Origin: Rhodamnia argentea
Taxonomy: Eukaryota; Streptophyta; Magnoliopsida; Myrtales; Myrtaceae
Length of the DNA stretch: 64,000 nucleotides
Direction of reading: 5' to 3'
NCBI RefSeq assembly: GCF_020921035.1
Contig: NC_063154.1
Location: 6,014,001 to 6,078,000, forward strand
Shown here: in pieces, positions 1 to 10,639 of the stretch
How the letters are laid out: the number at the start of each line of letters is the position of its first letter
Position numbering within the stretch: the stretch's first letter is position 1
Position numbers and translations under genes: made by a program
The notes under the pieces: generated by a model
What the model was told of the DNA's origin: nothing
What the model saw: the letters and a program-made list of their open reading frames with translations, nothing else
The model's database searches: none

Positions 1-344
1 AGTGCTTAAGGTGTCCCACATAATGCTAGCAACAGCAGCAAAGTGACAAAGAACAAAACCCGGTAAAAGCAAATCACGTAGCAACATCTACCTTGTTTTC
101 TCCCAATTATATTTGTAATCCTAACAAGATAAGCACGGGAACTGTCGCAAAAGGCCTAAAAAAGCAATACCGCAATAAGCTTTTACGAGGACTGCCCAAT
201 ACTCCATTCGACCATTCACTACCGCAAGCATGGAGCACTTACCTTGATGAGATGCAATTGCGGTTGCGATTTGTTCAAAACAAAGTGAGTGAGGGAGGCA
301 ACAGTCCCGAGTTGAGCCGAGATTCCGAGCGGTAGGCATTGACC

Positions 345-560
345 GAGAAGGACGTGACACAAGGGAGAGGGGCTGAGTGAGTTGAGTGAGGTTGGAGGCG
401 TCGAGTGAGAGGCGCAAGCACGAGAGGGGACCGAGCGACATGAGCGAGGCTGGAGGCGATGAACGACAACGGGAGCGAGGCCGGAGGCAGTGAGCAGCAA
501 CGCGAGCAAGGCGGGAGGCGGTGAGCAAGAGGCGCACGCCGAGAGTTGCAAGTTGCTTGA
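345..560. repeat. GA/GC-rich imperfect short repeats
   Basis: The stretch is built from loosely repeated units such as GAGGC, GTGAGCA and GGAGGCGGTGAG. Several overlapping open frames run through it on both strands, but they are compositional and resemble no protein. No gene is seen between position 1 and the transporter start at 1354. Confidence 0.5.
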
Positions 561-582
561 GACGTGAAGACAGAAGAGGCAC

Positions 583-807
583 AAAGGGTGAGCAAACCCG
601 AAACAATAAACAATTATGGTTTTTTTTTTTTTAAGTTTGACCGGTCCGATTCTACGTCTCTAGAACCGGGAACCGGACCGCCCGACCACCGGTTCCAATA
701 TGAAGAACCGGGAACCGGACCAGCCCATCTAAAATCGAGAACCGGACCATTGGTTCGGTCCGGTCCGGACGGTTCCTGGTTCGGGCGGTCCGATTTGCTC
801 ACCCCTA
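583..807 (-). mobile_element. hAT-like MITE relative, decayed (GGGTGAGC ends)
   Basis: The left end reads AAAGGGTGAGCAAAC and the right end, read on the minus strand, TAGGGGTGAGCAAATC. These are near-inverted termini of the family seen with target duplications at 13516-14245 and 54848-55476. The interior repeats GGAACCGG and GGTTCCGG motifs, as in those copies. I could not find a matching duplication at the two flanks, so this copy is older or its ends are altered. Confidence 0.45.
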
Positions 808-1353
808 GCGGAAGTGGTGGCGGGCAACGGGCGAGGGTGGAGGCCGAGCTAGGTCGAAACAGGCATGTGGATCGCGTGTGGCTAGGGTTTTCGGGTTGTT
901 TACCCTAGGAAGGATGGATTATGACATTCGACAGAGCTTAATCTTCGCAAAAGAAAGAAAAAAAGAAGAAGAAAGTAATGCTTACTCTAGGAGGAAAAGG
1001 TGGATGGCAACTTGGCAAGGGCACTTGAAGTACTTACGAGTGGGTTAGCTACTTTTGTAAATAAGCCAAAATTCGTGGAGCCACAAAAATATTGCTTTCG
1101 TCAAAATGTTGGGAGCCGAATGACAATCTACTCATCTTCACCATCTCCCTTCTTCCCCCACACCACCCACACCCCCCCCCCGGCCATGAAACAAAAGAGT
1201 CGTATTTTTAAGGCAATAATGGCGATGGGATTGTCCACCGCATAGCCCCAGAAAAGCAAAACCTCTCTCTACTTTCTTATATATTTGTCCATTCCCTTTG
1301 CAAATAGTGGGAGACAGACACAGCCTGAGAGTGGCCAAAAAGGAAGGCGGAAA

Positions 1354-1441
1354 ATGGAGGCTCAACCCGAGAGATCATCACTCCCTCAGGCCAAAGGAAC
1401 CACCTTCCTCCGGACTTGCTTCAATGGCCTCAATGCCTTAT

Positions 1442-1489
<48 letters not shown>

Positions 1490-3344
1490 ACGATGTGCAC
1501 AGACAGACATGCTTGAAGAGCAACATATGTATTCATGTGTATTGCTTTCGCTTGAAATGCCGGTCGCCCGAGCTCAATCATGTAGTCATCGAGCACTAGG
1601 TGACTGACATGTTATAAGCATATCCGCCGTACCATAGGCCACCAGCATGCATTTGGACCTTCGCAATGTCGAAACCTTCTTTCGGAAACGTCCTCCCTGA
1701 GGACAATATCGACCTTAGTACAATATGTTCCGGTGAAAAAGTTTAGTCATTGAAATAAAAAAAAAACCATTGCATTGAGACTCCTGAATTGGGTGTCATA
1801 GGTGCGTAGGAAAATTCTTTGTTTTTTCGCCTTCAGTCAGAATGAAAGGTACAGCAATTTGCAGGTGTTGGGATACTGTCAATCCCTTTTGCTCTGTCTC
1901 AAGGGGGATGGCTGAGCTTAATGTTTCTCCTCCTAGTAGCGATCCTATGTTGGTACACGGGTTTACTCCTACAACGTTGCATGGACGCGAGCCCGCTTAT
2001 CAAGACCTACCCCGACATCGGCGAACTGGCCTTCGGGCGCAAAGGAAGGGCCGTAATATGCATCTTCATGTACCTTGAGCTCTACCTGGTCGCGGTCGAG
2101 TTCCTCATACTCGAAGGCGACAACCTCGACAAGTTGTTCCCCGACCACGATTTCAAATTGGGTCATTTTAAAATCGGAGGCAAGCAAGGGTTTGTCCTGC
2201 TAGCCGCCCTCGTGATCTTGCCGACGACGTGGCTGAGAAGCTTGGGCGCTCTTGCCTACGTCTCTGCCGGAGGCGTCTTGGCTTCGATTGTATTGGTTCT
2301 GTGTGTGTTGTGGGTTGGCGCCGTCGATGGTGTAGGGTTTGACGGAGAAGGGACGCTCTTGAGTTGGAGTGGCATACCGACTGCCATAAGCTTGTTTGCG
2401 TTTTGCTATTGTGGCCACGCAGTGTTTCCCACTCTCTGCAATTCCATGAAAGATCGAAGTCAATTCTCAAAGGTATACTAGTTCTAGGCTTCTGCAGTAT
2501 GCTGTTCCCACTCTTTGCATTACAGTATGCTTTTCCCTTTGCATTGGATGATACAGGCTTTACTAGCGAACAGTCTTTGGATGACTCAGAATATCAGCAT
2601 ATTGTTAATTATTTGTTAACAATAATTTCTAAACAATTTCTAAACAATAATTTCTAAACAATAATTTACTAGCGAACAGTCTTTGGATGCTTTTCCCTTC
2701 TGGAAGAGATTGACCTCGCAACAATTTCTAATTATTTGTTATATATTTTTTTGTGATCCAAAATAAGCTGTTAATCTCACTAGGTTAAGGACCGTCACAT
2801 AATCATTTTTCATGCGTGAGTGTAGGTTTTGTTGGTTTGTTTCTTGACGAGCACCGTCACCTACGGGTCGATGGCGGTCCTAGGCTACTCGATGTTTGGC
2901 GAGCATCTGAAATCGCAAGTGACGTTGAATCTCCCTATTAGAAAGATGAGCTCCAAGATCGCGATCTATATGACGCTGATCAACCCCCTCACCAAGTACG
3001 CGGTCATCATCAACCCGATCGCGACGGCTCTCGAGGAGACATGCCCCTTCCGCGACAGCCGACCCATGAGCATGCTGGTGAGGACGGTCATCGTCGTCAG
3101 CACGGTCATCGTGGCGCTGGTGGTCCCGTTCTTCGCCTACGTGATGGTGTTTATAGGTTCATTCTTGAGCGTCACGATGTCGATATTGTTGCCTTGCTTT
3201 TGCTATCTCAAGATATACAAAGGCTCGAAGAAGAGTAGTATAGAGGTTGGAGCTATAGTTGGGATCATATTGATCGGGCTTTTCGTCGGTGTCGCGGGTA
3301 CTTATTTCTCTTTGAAACAAATTATGGACCATTTGAGAAAGTGA
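1354..3344 (+). CDS. AVT1I: Vacuolar amino acid transporter, AVT1I-like (AAAP family)
   Basis: Three exons, 1354-1444, 1865-2472 and 2826-3344, join in phase into a 405-residue protein. Exon 1 ends in TFLRTCFNGLNALSG and exon 2 continues with VGILSIPFALSQGGW, the hallmark first membrane segment of AVT1 transporters. Exon 2 ends FPTLCNSMKDRSQFSK and exon 3 continues VLLVCFLTSTVTYGSMAVLG. About ten hydrophobic segments follow the family pattern. The N-terminus before the first membrane segment is only about 15-20 residues, as in AVT1I-type members and unlike the long acidic N-termini of other AVT1 proteins. AVT1 family proteins move neutral amino acids across the tonoplast with protons; substrate and direction here are inferred. 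The start is the only in-frame ATG that gives the expected short leader. Intron 1 begins inside a CT microsatellite. I see no coding break. Confidence 0.88.
1446..1486 (+). repeat. (CT)n microsatellite at intron 1 donor
   Basis: About twenty CT units start at the second base of the intron 1 donor of the transporter gene, so the splice site reads CAG|GTCTCTCT. Repeat length could vary between individuals right next to the donor. Confidence 0.9.
2559..2689 (+). repeat. 25-bp direct repeat pair in transporter intron 2
   Basis: Positions 2559-2583 and 2665-2689 are identical (TTTACTAGCGAACAGTC and the following bases through GGATG). Between them lie AATTTCTAAACAATAATTTC-like slippage repeats. 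This looks like local duplication inside the intron, with no coding effect seen. Confidence 0.8.
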
Positions 3345-3601
3345 TATGCTTTAGGTGATTTAAGAGTCAAAGGTACAAAAATTGAGAACCTGCATTTGTA
3401 TATTTGCAACATTGTTTTTGGGACTTGATATAAGTCGATTGGGTACTTAATTCTAAATTTTTTAGTATCAAATCATTTTAAGTGCTCTCCTATTATCCGA
3501 CTTACGAGGAAATGTCAGATGTCTTCACTAAATGCATGGATTTGTATGGTAAGGCCAAAAATTAATTATTAATTATTAAAATTCAGGTAAGAAGGCATCC
3601 A

Positions 3602-3675
3602 GCTCTCGTAGCTCAGTTGGTTAGAGCACCCGTTTAGTAAGCGGGAGGTCTTGAGTTCGACTCTCAACGAGAGCA
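3602..3675 (+). tRNA. tRNA-Thr (anticodon AGU)
   Basis: The 74-nt sequence folds as a full cloverleaf. The acceptor stem GCTCTCG/CGAGAGC is seven perfect pairs, the D arm is GCTC/GAGC, and the anticodon arm CCCGT/GCGGG holds loop TTAGTAA with anticodon AGT. The T arm is TTGAG/CTCAA with loop TTCGACT, and the discriminator base is A. A and B box positions are normal. There is no intron. A run of five T at 3687-3691 is a fitting Pol III terminator. The gene stands alone, 115 bp upstream of the PPR start codon on the same strand. Confidence 0.95.
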
Positions 3676-3686
3676 ATCTGCTTCAC

Positions 3687-3691
3687 TTTTT
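3687..3691 (+). terminator. Pol III T-run terminator of tRNA-Thr
   Basis: TTTTT begins 11 bases after the tRNA discriminator base, the usual spacing and form for RNA polymerase III termination. Confidence 0.7.
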
Positions 3692-3789
3692 CTACTTCGT
3701 CTTCTTCTGTGTTTTTTTTTTTTTAAGTATTTATCCGGCTTCTTCTTGTTCGTCTTCCATCCGCAACCTCCTGCTTATCTGTACTGATT

Positions 3790-5595
3790 ATGGCGACGGC
3801 TTCGCCTCCACCAGTAAGCACATTGTATCCACCGAAAGAGGGCGCGACCTCTGCTTCTGCATTCTCAGCTCATCACCCACTCTCGCTTTTGCCCAACTGC
3901 AACTCCTTGAAGGAGCTCAAGCAAATCCAAGCCTTCACCTTGAAGACCCAGCTCCAACGCGACATCTCTGTGATCAACAAGCTCGTCAATTTCTGCACTC
4001 GATACCCAAACGATGCTTCCATGGCTCATGCCCAGAAGCTGTTCGATGAAATTCCCCACCCGGACATCGTCCTCTTCAACACCATGTCCCGCGGGTACTC
4101 GCGCGTGGATGACCCGCTTCGGGCAATGGCGCTGTTCGTGCGGGTTCTGAATCTCGGTCTCTTTCCTGATGATTACAGTTTCCCATCGCTCCTGAGGGCG
4201 TGTGCCGGCGCTAAAGCATTGGCGGAAGGCAAACAGTTGCACTGTTTCGCTGTCAAACTCGGGTTGACCCAGAATGTCTATGTGTCGCCCACTCTTATAA
4301 ATATGTACACCGAGTGCGGCGACGTGGATGCAGCTCGAAGGGTCTTCGATAAGATATCCGACCCCTGTGTTGTTATTTATAATTCAATTATAAATGGTTA
4401 TGCTCGGAGTAGCAGGCCTAACGAGGCATTATCATTGTTTCGAGAAATGCAAGCAAGTAATCGGAGGCCTGATGATGTGACCATCCTGAGTGTTCTTACC
4501 TCTTGTGCGTTGTTGGGATCATTAGAGCTCGGGAAATGGATACACGAGTACGTGCAGAGGCACGGTTTGGATGGTGTGAAGGTGAACACCTCACTGATAG
4601 ATATGTTTGCAAAGTGCGGGAGTTTAGAGGATGCAATTTCCATGTTCGAGAATATGAAGATCAAAGATACGCAGGCTTGGTCAGCAATCATTGTGGCCTA
4701 TGCAACACATGGACATGGTTCCAGGGCTATATCAATGTTTGAAGAGATGGTTCAGACCCGAGTATCGCCTGATGATGTTACTTTTCTGGGGCTCTTGCAT
4801 GCTTGTAGTCACACTGGATTGGTTGAGGAAGGGTACAGGTTCTTCCGTGATATGAAGAATGAGTATGGGATTGATCCCGGGATCAAACATTTTGGATGCA
4901 TGGTGGATTTGCTGGGACGAGCAGGACGACTGGATGAGGCTTACGACTTCATACACGAGTTGCCGATTAAGCCCACGCCAATACTATGGCGAACATTGTT
5001 GTCTGCGTGTAGCAGCCACGACAACATTGATATGGCGAAGCGGGTCATTCAGAGGATTTTCGAACTGGATGATACCCATGGCGGGGACTACGTAATGCTA
5101 TCCAACATGAGTGCTCGAGCTGGCATATGGGAGGATGTGGATTTTTTGAGGAAACTGATGAATGAACGCGGGGCGGTTAAAGTTCCTGGTTGTAGCTCCA
5201 TAGAGGTGGACAATGTAGTGCATGAATTCTTCTCAGGGGATGGAGTTCATTCTGTTTCAACGTCGCTGCACCATACACTTGACCAGCTGATCGAAGAGCT
5301 GAAGCTGGCGGGGTATGTCCCCGATACTTCTCTAGTCTGTCATGCGAACATGGAGGAGAAGGACAAAGAGATCACACTTAGATATCACAGCGAGAAGCTG
5401 GCCATCGCTTTTGGCCTTTTAAACACTCCCCCAGGGACGACGATTCGCGTGGTGAAGAATCTGCGAGTATGCAGGGACTGCCACTCTGCTGCCAAACTTA
5501 TATCTTTTATCTTTGGCAGGCAGATTGTCCTTAGAGATATTCAACGGTTTCATCATTTCGAGGACGGTGAGTGCTCTTGCGGTGATTACTGGTAG
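3790..5595 (+). CDS. OTP85: DYW-type pentatricopeptide repeat protein, OTP85-like (At2g02980 type)
   Basis: An intron-less 601-residue frame, the usual layout of PLS-class PPR genes. After an N-terminal stretch consistent with a transit peptide come PLS repeats (about residues 90-450), for example [20 protein letters not shown] and [21 protein letters not shown] and E+ motifs follow, then a DYW domain (about 507-601). The deaminase-like zinc signature HSE is near residue 532, with CRDCH after it, and the protein ends CSCGDYW. Remembered sequence of Arabidopsis OTP85 agrees along most of the length ([33 protein letters not shown]). OTP85 edits plastid ndhD transcripts; the same target here is inferred. 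Close DYW paralogues are many, so orthology should be tested by tree. The upstream tRNA-Thr is the nearest neighbour. Confidence 0.9.
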   Translation: MATASPPPVSTLYPPKEGATSASAFSAHHPLSLLPNCNSLKELKQIQAFTLKTQLQRDISVINKLVNFCTRYPNDASMAHAQKLFDEIPHPDIVLFNTMSRGYSRVDDPLRAMALFVRVLNLGLFPDDYSFPSLLRACAGAKALAEGKQLHCFAVKLGLTQNVYVSPTLINMYTECGDVDAARRVFDKISDPCVVIYNSIINGYARSSRPNEALSLFREMQASNRRPDDVTILSVLTSCALLGSLELGKWIHEYVQRHGLDGVKVNTSLIDMFAKCGSLEDAISMFENMKIKDTQAWSAIIVAYATHGHGSRAISMFEEMVQTRVSPDDVTFLGLLHACSHTGLVEEGYRFFRDMKNEYGIDPGIKHFGCMVDLLGRAGRLDEAYDFIHELPIKPTPILWRTLLSACSSHDNIDMAKRVIQRIFELDDTHGGDYVMLSNMSARAGIWEDVDFLRKLMNERGAVKVPGCSSIEVDNVVHEFFSGDGVHSVSTSLHHTLDQLIEELKLAGYVPDTSLVCHANMEEKDKEITLRYHSEKLAIAFGLLNTPPGTTIRVVKNLRVCRDCHSAAKLISFIFGRQIVLRDIQRFHHFEDGECSCGDYW

Positions 5596-6660
5596 TTTTA
5601 CTCTAATGGAGGTTTGATTTAAGTCATTCAAGTGGGTGCGCTGTGACGTACCACTTAACCAAGCAAATTTCCAAGCAGGCAAGAGCATACTGGTGTACAT
5701 GCCTTGCCTCAAGGCACCCAGAGGGCCACCCTGTGCTTGCTTGTGACCATGTTTGAGAACCAGTGTACAGAGAACCAAATCAAGTTTGCTCCTTTCACAT
5801 GACAAACTGGAGCATTTCTCTCTCCTGCAAGAACTCTCCTCTCTTTGAGGGAGATGAGTGATTGCAATTGTCGTTTAAAGGCAGGTCTGGTGTGTATAAA
5901 TGACTGGTTAGAGTTGAAAGGACCAGCCAATTCAATGGCCAAGCTTGCAAAGTGGAAACAGCTACGGGCAGGTGTGAAATGGTCTTGCCTCCTAAAGACA
6001 ATGCTTGGATACAGGAAACAGATCAGCATTATGGTGGTTGAAAGTTTCGTGCATCTCTTATTGGAAGCATCAATAGTTTTTCTGCCATTTGTCTGCGCCT
6101 AATTTGACTTTGGTGGAGAGTTAAAAAGAACAGCCAAAGGAGTGGCCTAGCGTGCAACGTGGAAACAACCACGAGCAGTGAATGGATTCCGCCTACTAAA
6201 GACAATGCTTGGACTACACAGAACAGATGACAGCGAACCGAGTCCAGATGAATCTCTAGTCTGAAAGCTCCAAAGTAGCCATTACGAACATGATGGATAG
6301 GCTTTGTTTTTCGGTTGAATAAGGGGCTTCATATTTAACCAGATTATTGTGAAGGCTGATCACAATCAAGAATTTTGCTGTCCATTGAACTTCTATGACT
6401 TTTGCCTTTTTTTTTTTAATAACAAAAATGAGATAAACCCATAAATGCAGTGTCGATTCTGTGAACAGAGGCCAGATTTTTAAACTTTGTTGCATCATGC
6501 CAATGATGAACCGTAATGATTGCTTCCTCATTCATGAGATTGAAATTGATGAATGAAAGGGTAAGAGCCGACATCATGCGAATCATGGAGAGACCGATAC
6601 ACACTTGAAGGGATGCATCAATCATGTGGTGTGGATTTGATTATTATTTGGCAAGAAATC
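5596..6660. other. Intergenic between PPR and first RNase
   Basis: I see no gene here. The segment holds the PPR 3' region. Two diverged copies of one stretch stand out: 5925-6015 (CCAATTCAATGGCCAAGCTTGC followed by CCTAAAGACAATGCTTGGA) and 6130-6215 (CCAAAGGAGTGGCCTAGCGTGC followed by CTAAAGACAATGCTTGGA). Short open frames lack family features. Confidence 0.5.
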
Positions 6661-6663
6661 AGA

Positions 6664-6671
6664 GCATATGC
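6664..6671 (+). promoter_or_regulatory. P1BS (PHR1-binding) site, GCATATGC
   Basis: GCATATGC matches the palindromic P1BS consensus GNATATNC. It lies 39 bp upstream of the TATA box (6710) of the first RNase gene, a typical place for a working PHR1 site. Confidence 0.6.
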
Positions 6672-6709
6672 TCTTTGGATACTATCTTCCAAAACCTTCC
6701 GTTTTGGCC

Positions 6710-6716
6710 TATAAAT
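6710..6716 (+). promoter_or_regulatory. TATA box of RNase gene 1
   Basis: TATAAAT lies 114 bp before the ATG at 6824, leaving a leader of about 80 bases, a normal plant core promoter layout. Confidence 0.65.
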
Positions 6717-6823
6717 CCCTGGCATTCCACTGTCCTAAATCCAAACACACTAACATCATCATCATCAACCACCCTCTTTGAGAGTCCAGTGAGAGACCCA
6801 GAGTGTGAGAGGTGTCGAAGACG

Positions 6824-8608
6824 ATGAAGTCCAAATGTTCGATTCTGATCCATATCGTGTTGCTTCAATGCCTAGTGGTCCTCGTCGCATCGCAAGGCTT
6901 TGATTTCTTCTACTTCGTTCAGCAGGTGAGTTTTGTGTGACTTGACTTGTGGTTTCAGATTTGGGGTGAGATCCTAAAGTTTCATTTAAGCACGTAGAAG
7001 CTCATGAATTCTTACTGATTTTCACGATGAACAGTGGCCCGGGTCATACTGCGACACAGAGCAGTCCTGTTGCTATCCGACCACTGGGAAGCCAGCAGCG
7101 GATTTCGGGATTCATGGGCTCTGGCCTAATTACAACGACGGCTCGTACCCGTCCAACTGCGATCCCAACAGCCCCTTCAGCCCGTCGGAGGTACGTGCCC
7201 AGTGTTCTCATCAAACTGGTATTGCTTTGTTGTCTTCTTGTTGAACCGAGCGAAATTTGCTAGGAGGGATGTATGGATTCACTTGTTGATAATTAGGATT
7301 AGCTATTTCTAAATGATGATAACTATCCACAATGAAGCCCCCCCAAAAAGAGCATACAAGTGTAGTTCAGAATTTGCGTAAACGGTAAACGGTATGTAGT
7401 CACACTCTGTATCAGGTACACAAATCACAAGTTGTCGAAACCTTGTCCTCTTCCGATCACACAATAAACGTCTTCGTTTATCTCCTTCGGAACTGAAATC
7501 ATGGAGCATAACCGGGGAAAAGCATTTTTAACTGGACAAAAGATTGAATTTTTAGTCTTCTTCTGAAAGAGCAAAAGCTGCTCTCTAACTAAAGGACGTC
7601 CTTAGCAGTAATATGTTGTCTGACGGTCCAGGGACTCTCGTCCATGAATTTGACACTAGGAAAGAACTAAACGCAAGATTTCTTTTACATTAGCCCAGCG
7701 AGTCAGCGACAGTATCCCAGGTAACGTCTGCACCGGAGTTCAACAGCCAGGATAATTCCTTACAAAATTTCAGCATAGACTTTCTTACTTACACTTGCAA
7801 TCACTTCGCCGAAAAAAATGAAATGTTTTGTTCTCCAGATAGGATATCAGCTGTACATCATTTATATTGTTGACAGAACCCTGAGATATCGCATTTGCCC
7901 CGTTTTGATCAGATATCGGACCTCCAAAGTAGTATGCAGAGGAGCTGGCCAACACTGGCGTGCCCGAGCAGCGATGGCCAACAGTTCTGGTCGCACGAAT
8001 GGGAGAAACACGGTACCTGCTCGGAGTCTGTCCTTGATCAACACGCTTACTTCGAATCGGCTCTCGGCCTCAAGCAGAAGGTTAACCTCCTCCAAGCACT
8101 GACAAGCTCAGGTACTCGTATGTTTTGTCAAAATAGCAACCAAGTGAACTTCTGAACTTTGATCGACGCGAGATGAGGTCGAATCGACTCTAGACATAAG
8201 TGTTCTGTGTGGAAACGTTGCTGTACTAAATTCCACGTGTGGGTGTCGCTGGATCAGACCTCGACACGGCGAGTTCCTTTCGATCTGAGCATTCCAACAC
8301 CGACATGCCATGAGTGACGGAGTCCATGCTTGTACTTCCTAAGATGTCAACTCGTCACTTGATCTCTCCTTGATGTGTAAATTGCAGGAATCACACCAGG
8401 AGGCTCATACAGCTTAACGAGCATAAAAGACGCTATCACGGATGCAGTAGGGTACACTCCGTGGATCGAGTGCAACAAGGACTCCTCCGGGAACTCCCAG
8501 CTTTACCAGATTTACCTGTGCGTCGACACTTCCGGGTCCGACCTAATCAAATGTCCTGTGTTTCCTCATGGCGCGTGCTCTTCAGAGATCGAGTTCCCTT
8601 CTTTTTAG
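6824..8608 (+). CDS. RNS1: S-like ribonuclease T2, secreted (tandem copy 1)
   Basis: Four exons (6824-6925, 7035-7190, 7913-8111, 8388-8608) give 225 residues. Residues 1-23 are a hydrophobic signal peptide, followed by FDFFYFVQQWPGSYC, the start of the mature enzyme. Active-site block CAS I is FGIHGLWP (His about 61) and CAS II is FWSHEWEKHGTC (Glu about 115, His about 119), so the catalytic set is complete. Cysteines sit at family positions, and the protein ends EIEFPSF, as class I S-like RNases do. These enzymes cut single-stranded RNA outside the cell or in the vacuole; RNS1 of Arabidopsis and RNase LE of tomato are induced by phosphate starvation or wounding. The next gene downstream (11644-13236) is a paralogue with the same intron positions. 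It is not an S-locus RNase by its features, though a tree would be the firm test. Confidence 0.92.
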
Positions 8609-9085
8609 GACTTAAATATGTGGTTGCCCATGGTGTCGTATCGTGTGTATGTGTCAGGCTATATTCGCATGATTCTAATGACTCCATCCAATTCATTCCC
8701 GCGATGTTACTAGCGTAAAAGGACTTAATAACATGGCTAAGGTAGCCTCTTCAGCAAAATGGCCATGTCTACGTCGATCTCATTGCTTCAGACAATGTGT
8801 CATCTGAGTATGCTTTAACCGAAAAGCCAGAAAGAACGTGGCGTCTCGTGAACTTTCTCAAGAGGGTGTGGCTTGTACGCAATTGGCATTGCAACAAAGA
8901 AATACCTAACTTCAACAAAAAAAAAAAAGGCTAATTAGGAAACATATTTAAAAAAAACGATTGCTTAAAATAATTAGTCAATAAAAAATATTTTTATTAT
9001 CGACAACAATTTAAGTCTTTATATTTGTGGGGATGACGAAAATATTTCTCCTTCATTTATTTTTGTAAGTGATGCAAACAACTGG

Positions 9086-9321
9086 GTGCGTTTGTTTTAC
9101 AGAATATGAAAGATTCGAAAAGCATTTTCCTGAAAATGATCACTTGTATCGCTTACAAAAATAAATGAACCATAAATATTTTCAACGTCAATGAAAAGTA
9201 TAGACATAAATTATTGACGGTAATATCGATGTTTAAACATTTTTCATGGACTAATTTTTTCGAGCGATTATTTTTAAGAAAATAATTTCCAATCATTCAT
9301 TTTCGCAAAACATATGGAGCA
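9086..9321. mobile_element. MITE family A, copy 1 (GTTTGTTTT termini)
   Basis: The left end GTGCGTTTGTTTTACAG and the right end, read in reverse as GCTCCATATGTTTTGCGAAAA, are related inverted termini. The AT-rich interior carries GAAAAGTATTTTCC-like and ATTGACGG motifs shared with copies at 9369-9614 and 10036-10636. No protein is encoded. I could not read a target duplication. Confidence 0.5.
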
Positions 9322-9368
9322 TTAGTTCACACTTGATTTTCAAGTTGAAAAAGAATCCTTAGCAAGAG

Positions 9369-9614
9369 TTCGTTTTGTTTTGCGGATCACGAATGATTTG
9401 AAAAATATTTTCCTAAAAATAATTGCTTGTGTAGGTTATGAAAAAAATGAATGAACGGAGAATTATTTTCATCATCTACAAAAAATGCTTAGACATGACT
9501 TGTTGCCGTTAACGAAAGCATCTTTCATTGATCCAATTATTTGGAGCGATATAAGCGATCATTTTTTAGGAAAATATATTATAAGTCATTGAATTTTCAC
9601 GAAATAAACGGAGC
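9369..9614. mobile_element. MITE family A, copy 2
   Basis: The left end is TTCGTTTTGTTTTGCGGA and the right end in reverse is GGCTCCGTTTATTTCGTGAA. Length and interior match copy 1, including GAAAATATTTTCC and CATGGACTAATT-like blocks. It lies 47 bp from copy 1 in the RNase intergenic region. Confidence 0.5.
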
Positions 9615-10035
9615 CTAAGTAATAAAAAAAAATTGTCAGTAAAATGATTACCAATTGCCTGACTCCACAGCATTTGTCGGTAAACTATCCTCATTTTAAT
9701 TAAATTACCAGCTTTTTTTAGCAGTTTGCAAAGTACCAACTTTTCTTATATTTTTATAAAAATGTAACAATAGTGAAATCATGACGGTGATGACATATCC
9801 AATTTGAGAATATGCAAATTGCAATACTTCATAGAGATAGCACATATCTTTGTCCTCATCCTGCAATTGAGTCTTTAAGTAACAAAAACATTAAAGTATG
9901 TTGGAATAGCCGGTAGAAGCAACATGCAACAAGAAATCGGCGGTTTATTTGATTCTTAAATGTGCGAACAACGCGTTCGACTAATACGATGACCGTATGA
10001 TCAAAGTCGTCTTAAATGCAATTAAGCATATTCAA

Positions 10036-10636
10036 GGTCCGTTTGTTTTCGCGAAAAATGTATAATTTGAAAGAGATTTTTTTCATGAAAATGGTCACTT
10101 CTGTTGCTCGACATAAAATAATTGTCAACAACAATTCATGTCTAAAATATTTTTATGGACGGGAAAAGTATTTGGGATAATGACACAAATGGTTCCCGAA
10201 CTTCGACTTAACGTGCAATGTAGTCTCTGAACTTTTAATTTGATCAATATAGTCATTGAATATTAACTCAATGTGCAATGTTGTCCCTTAACTTTTAATT
10301 TGACAATATGGTCCATGAACTTTTGATACATGTTTAATTTAGTCCATGAATTGTATGAAGATGTTCAATATAGTCATTTCATTAATCCAAGTTCAGGAAC
10401 TAAGTTGAACATGTACCAAAAGTTCAGGGCCATATTGATCAAATTAAAAGTTCGGGGATCACATTGCATATTGGCTTAAAATTCAGAGATCATTATGGTC
10501 AAATTAAAATTTCAAAGACTACATTGCACACTAAGTTCACGGACAATTTGTGTCGTTTTGCCAAAATATTTTTCATTTACATGCGATTAGAAAAATATTT
10601 TTTCAATCAATTATTTTTCACGAAACAAACAGAGCC
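10036..10636. mobile_element. MITE family A, copy 3, interrupted by a foldback element
   Basis: The termini GGTCCGTTTGTTTTCGCG and, in reverse, GGCTCTGTTTGTTTCGTG match well. The copy is longer than its relatives because a second element (10174-10562) sits in its middle. Its own sequence resumes after that with AAAATATTTTTCATTTACATG. Confidence 0.5.
10174..10562. mobile_element. Foldback element with ACACAAAT termini, nested
   Basis: The left end GGGATAATGACACAAAT and the right end in reverse GGCAAAACGACACAAAT form inverted termini. The two halves are near-complementary (GTGCAATGTAGTCTCTGAAC on the left, AAAGACTACATTGCACAC on the right), so most of the element can pair with itself. A relative is at 50075-50471. 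No coding capacity. Confidence 0.55.
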
Positions 10637-10639
10637 TAG

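Noticed and set aside
121-613. Overlapping minus frames of 110-160 codons
   Set aside because: They come from GC-rich imperfect repeats; Leu/Ser/Arg-rich shadow proteins.
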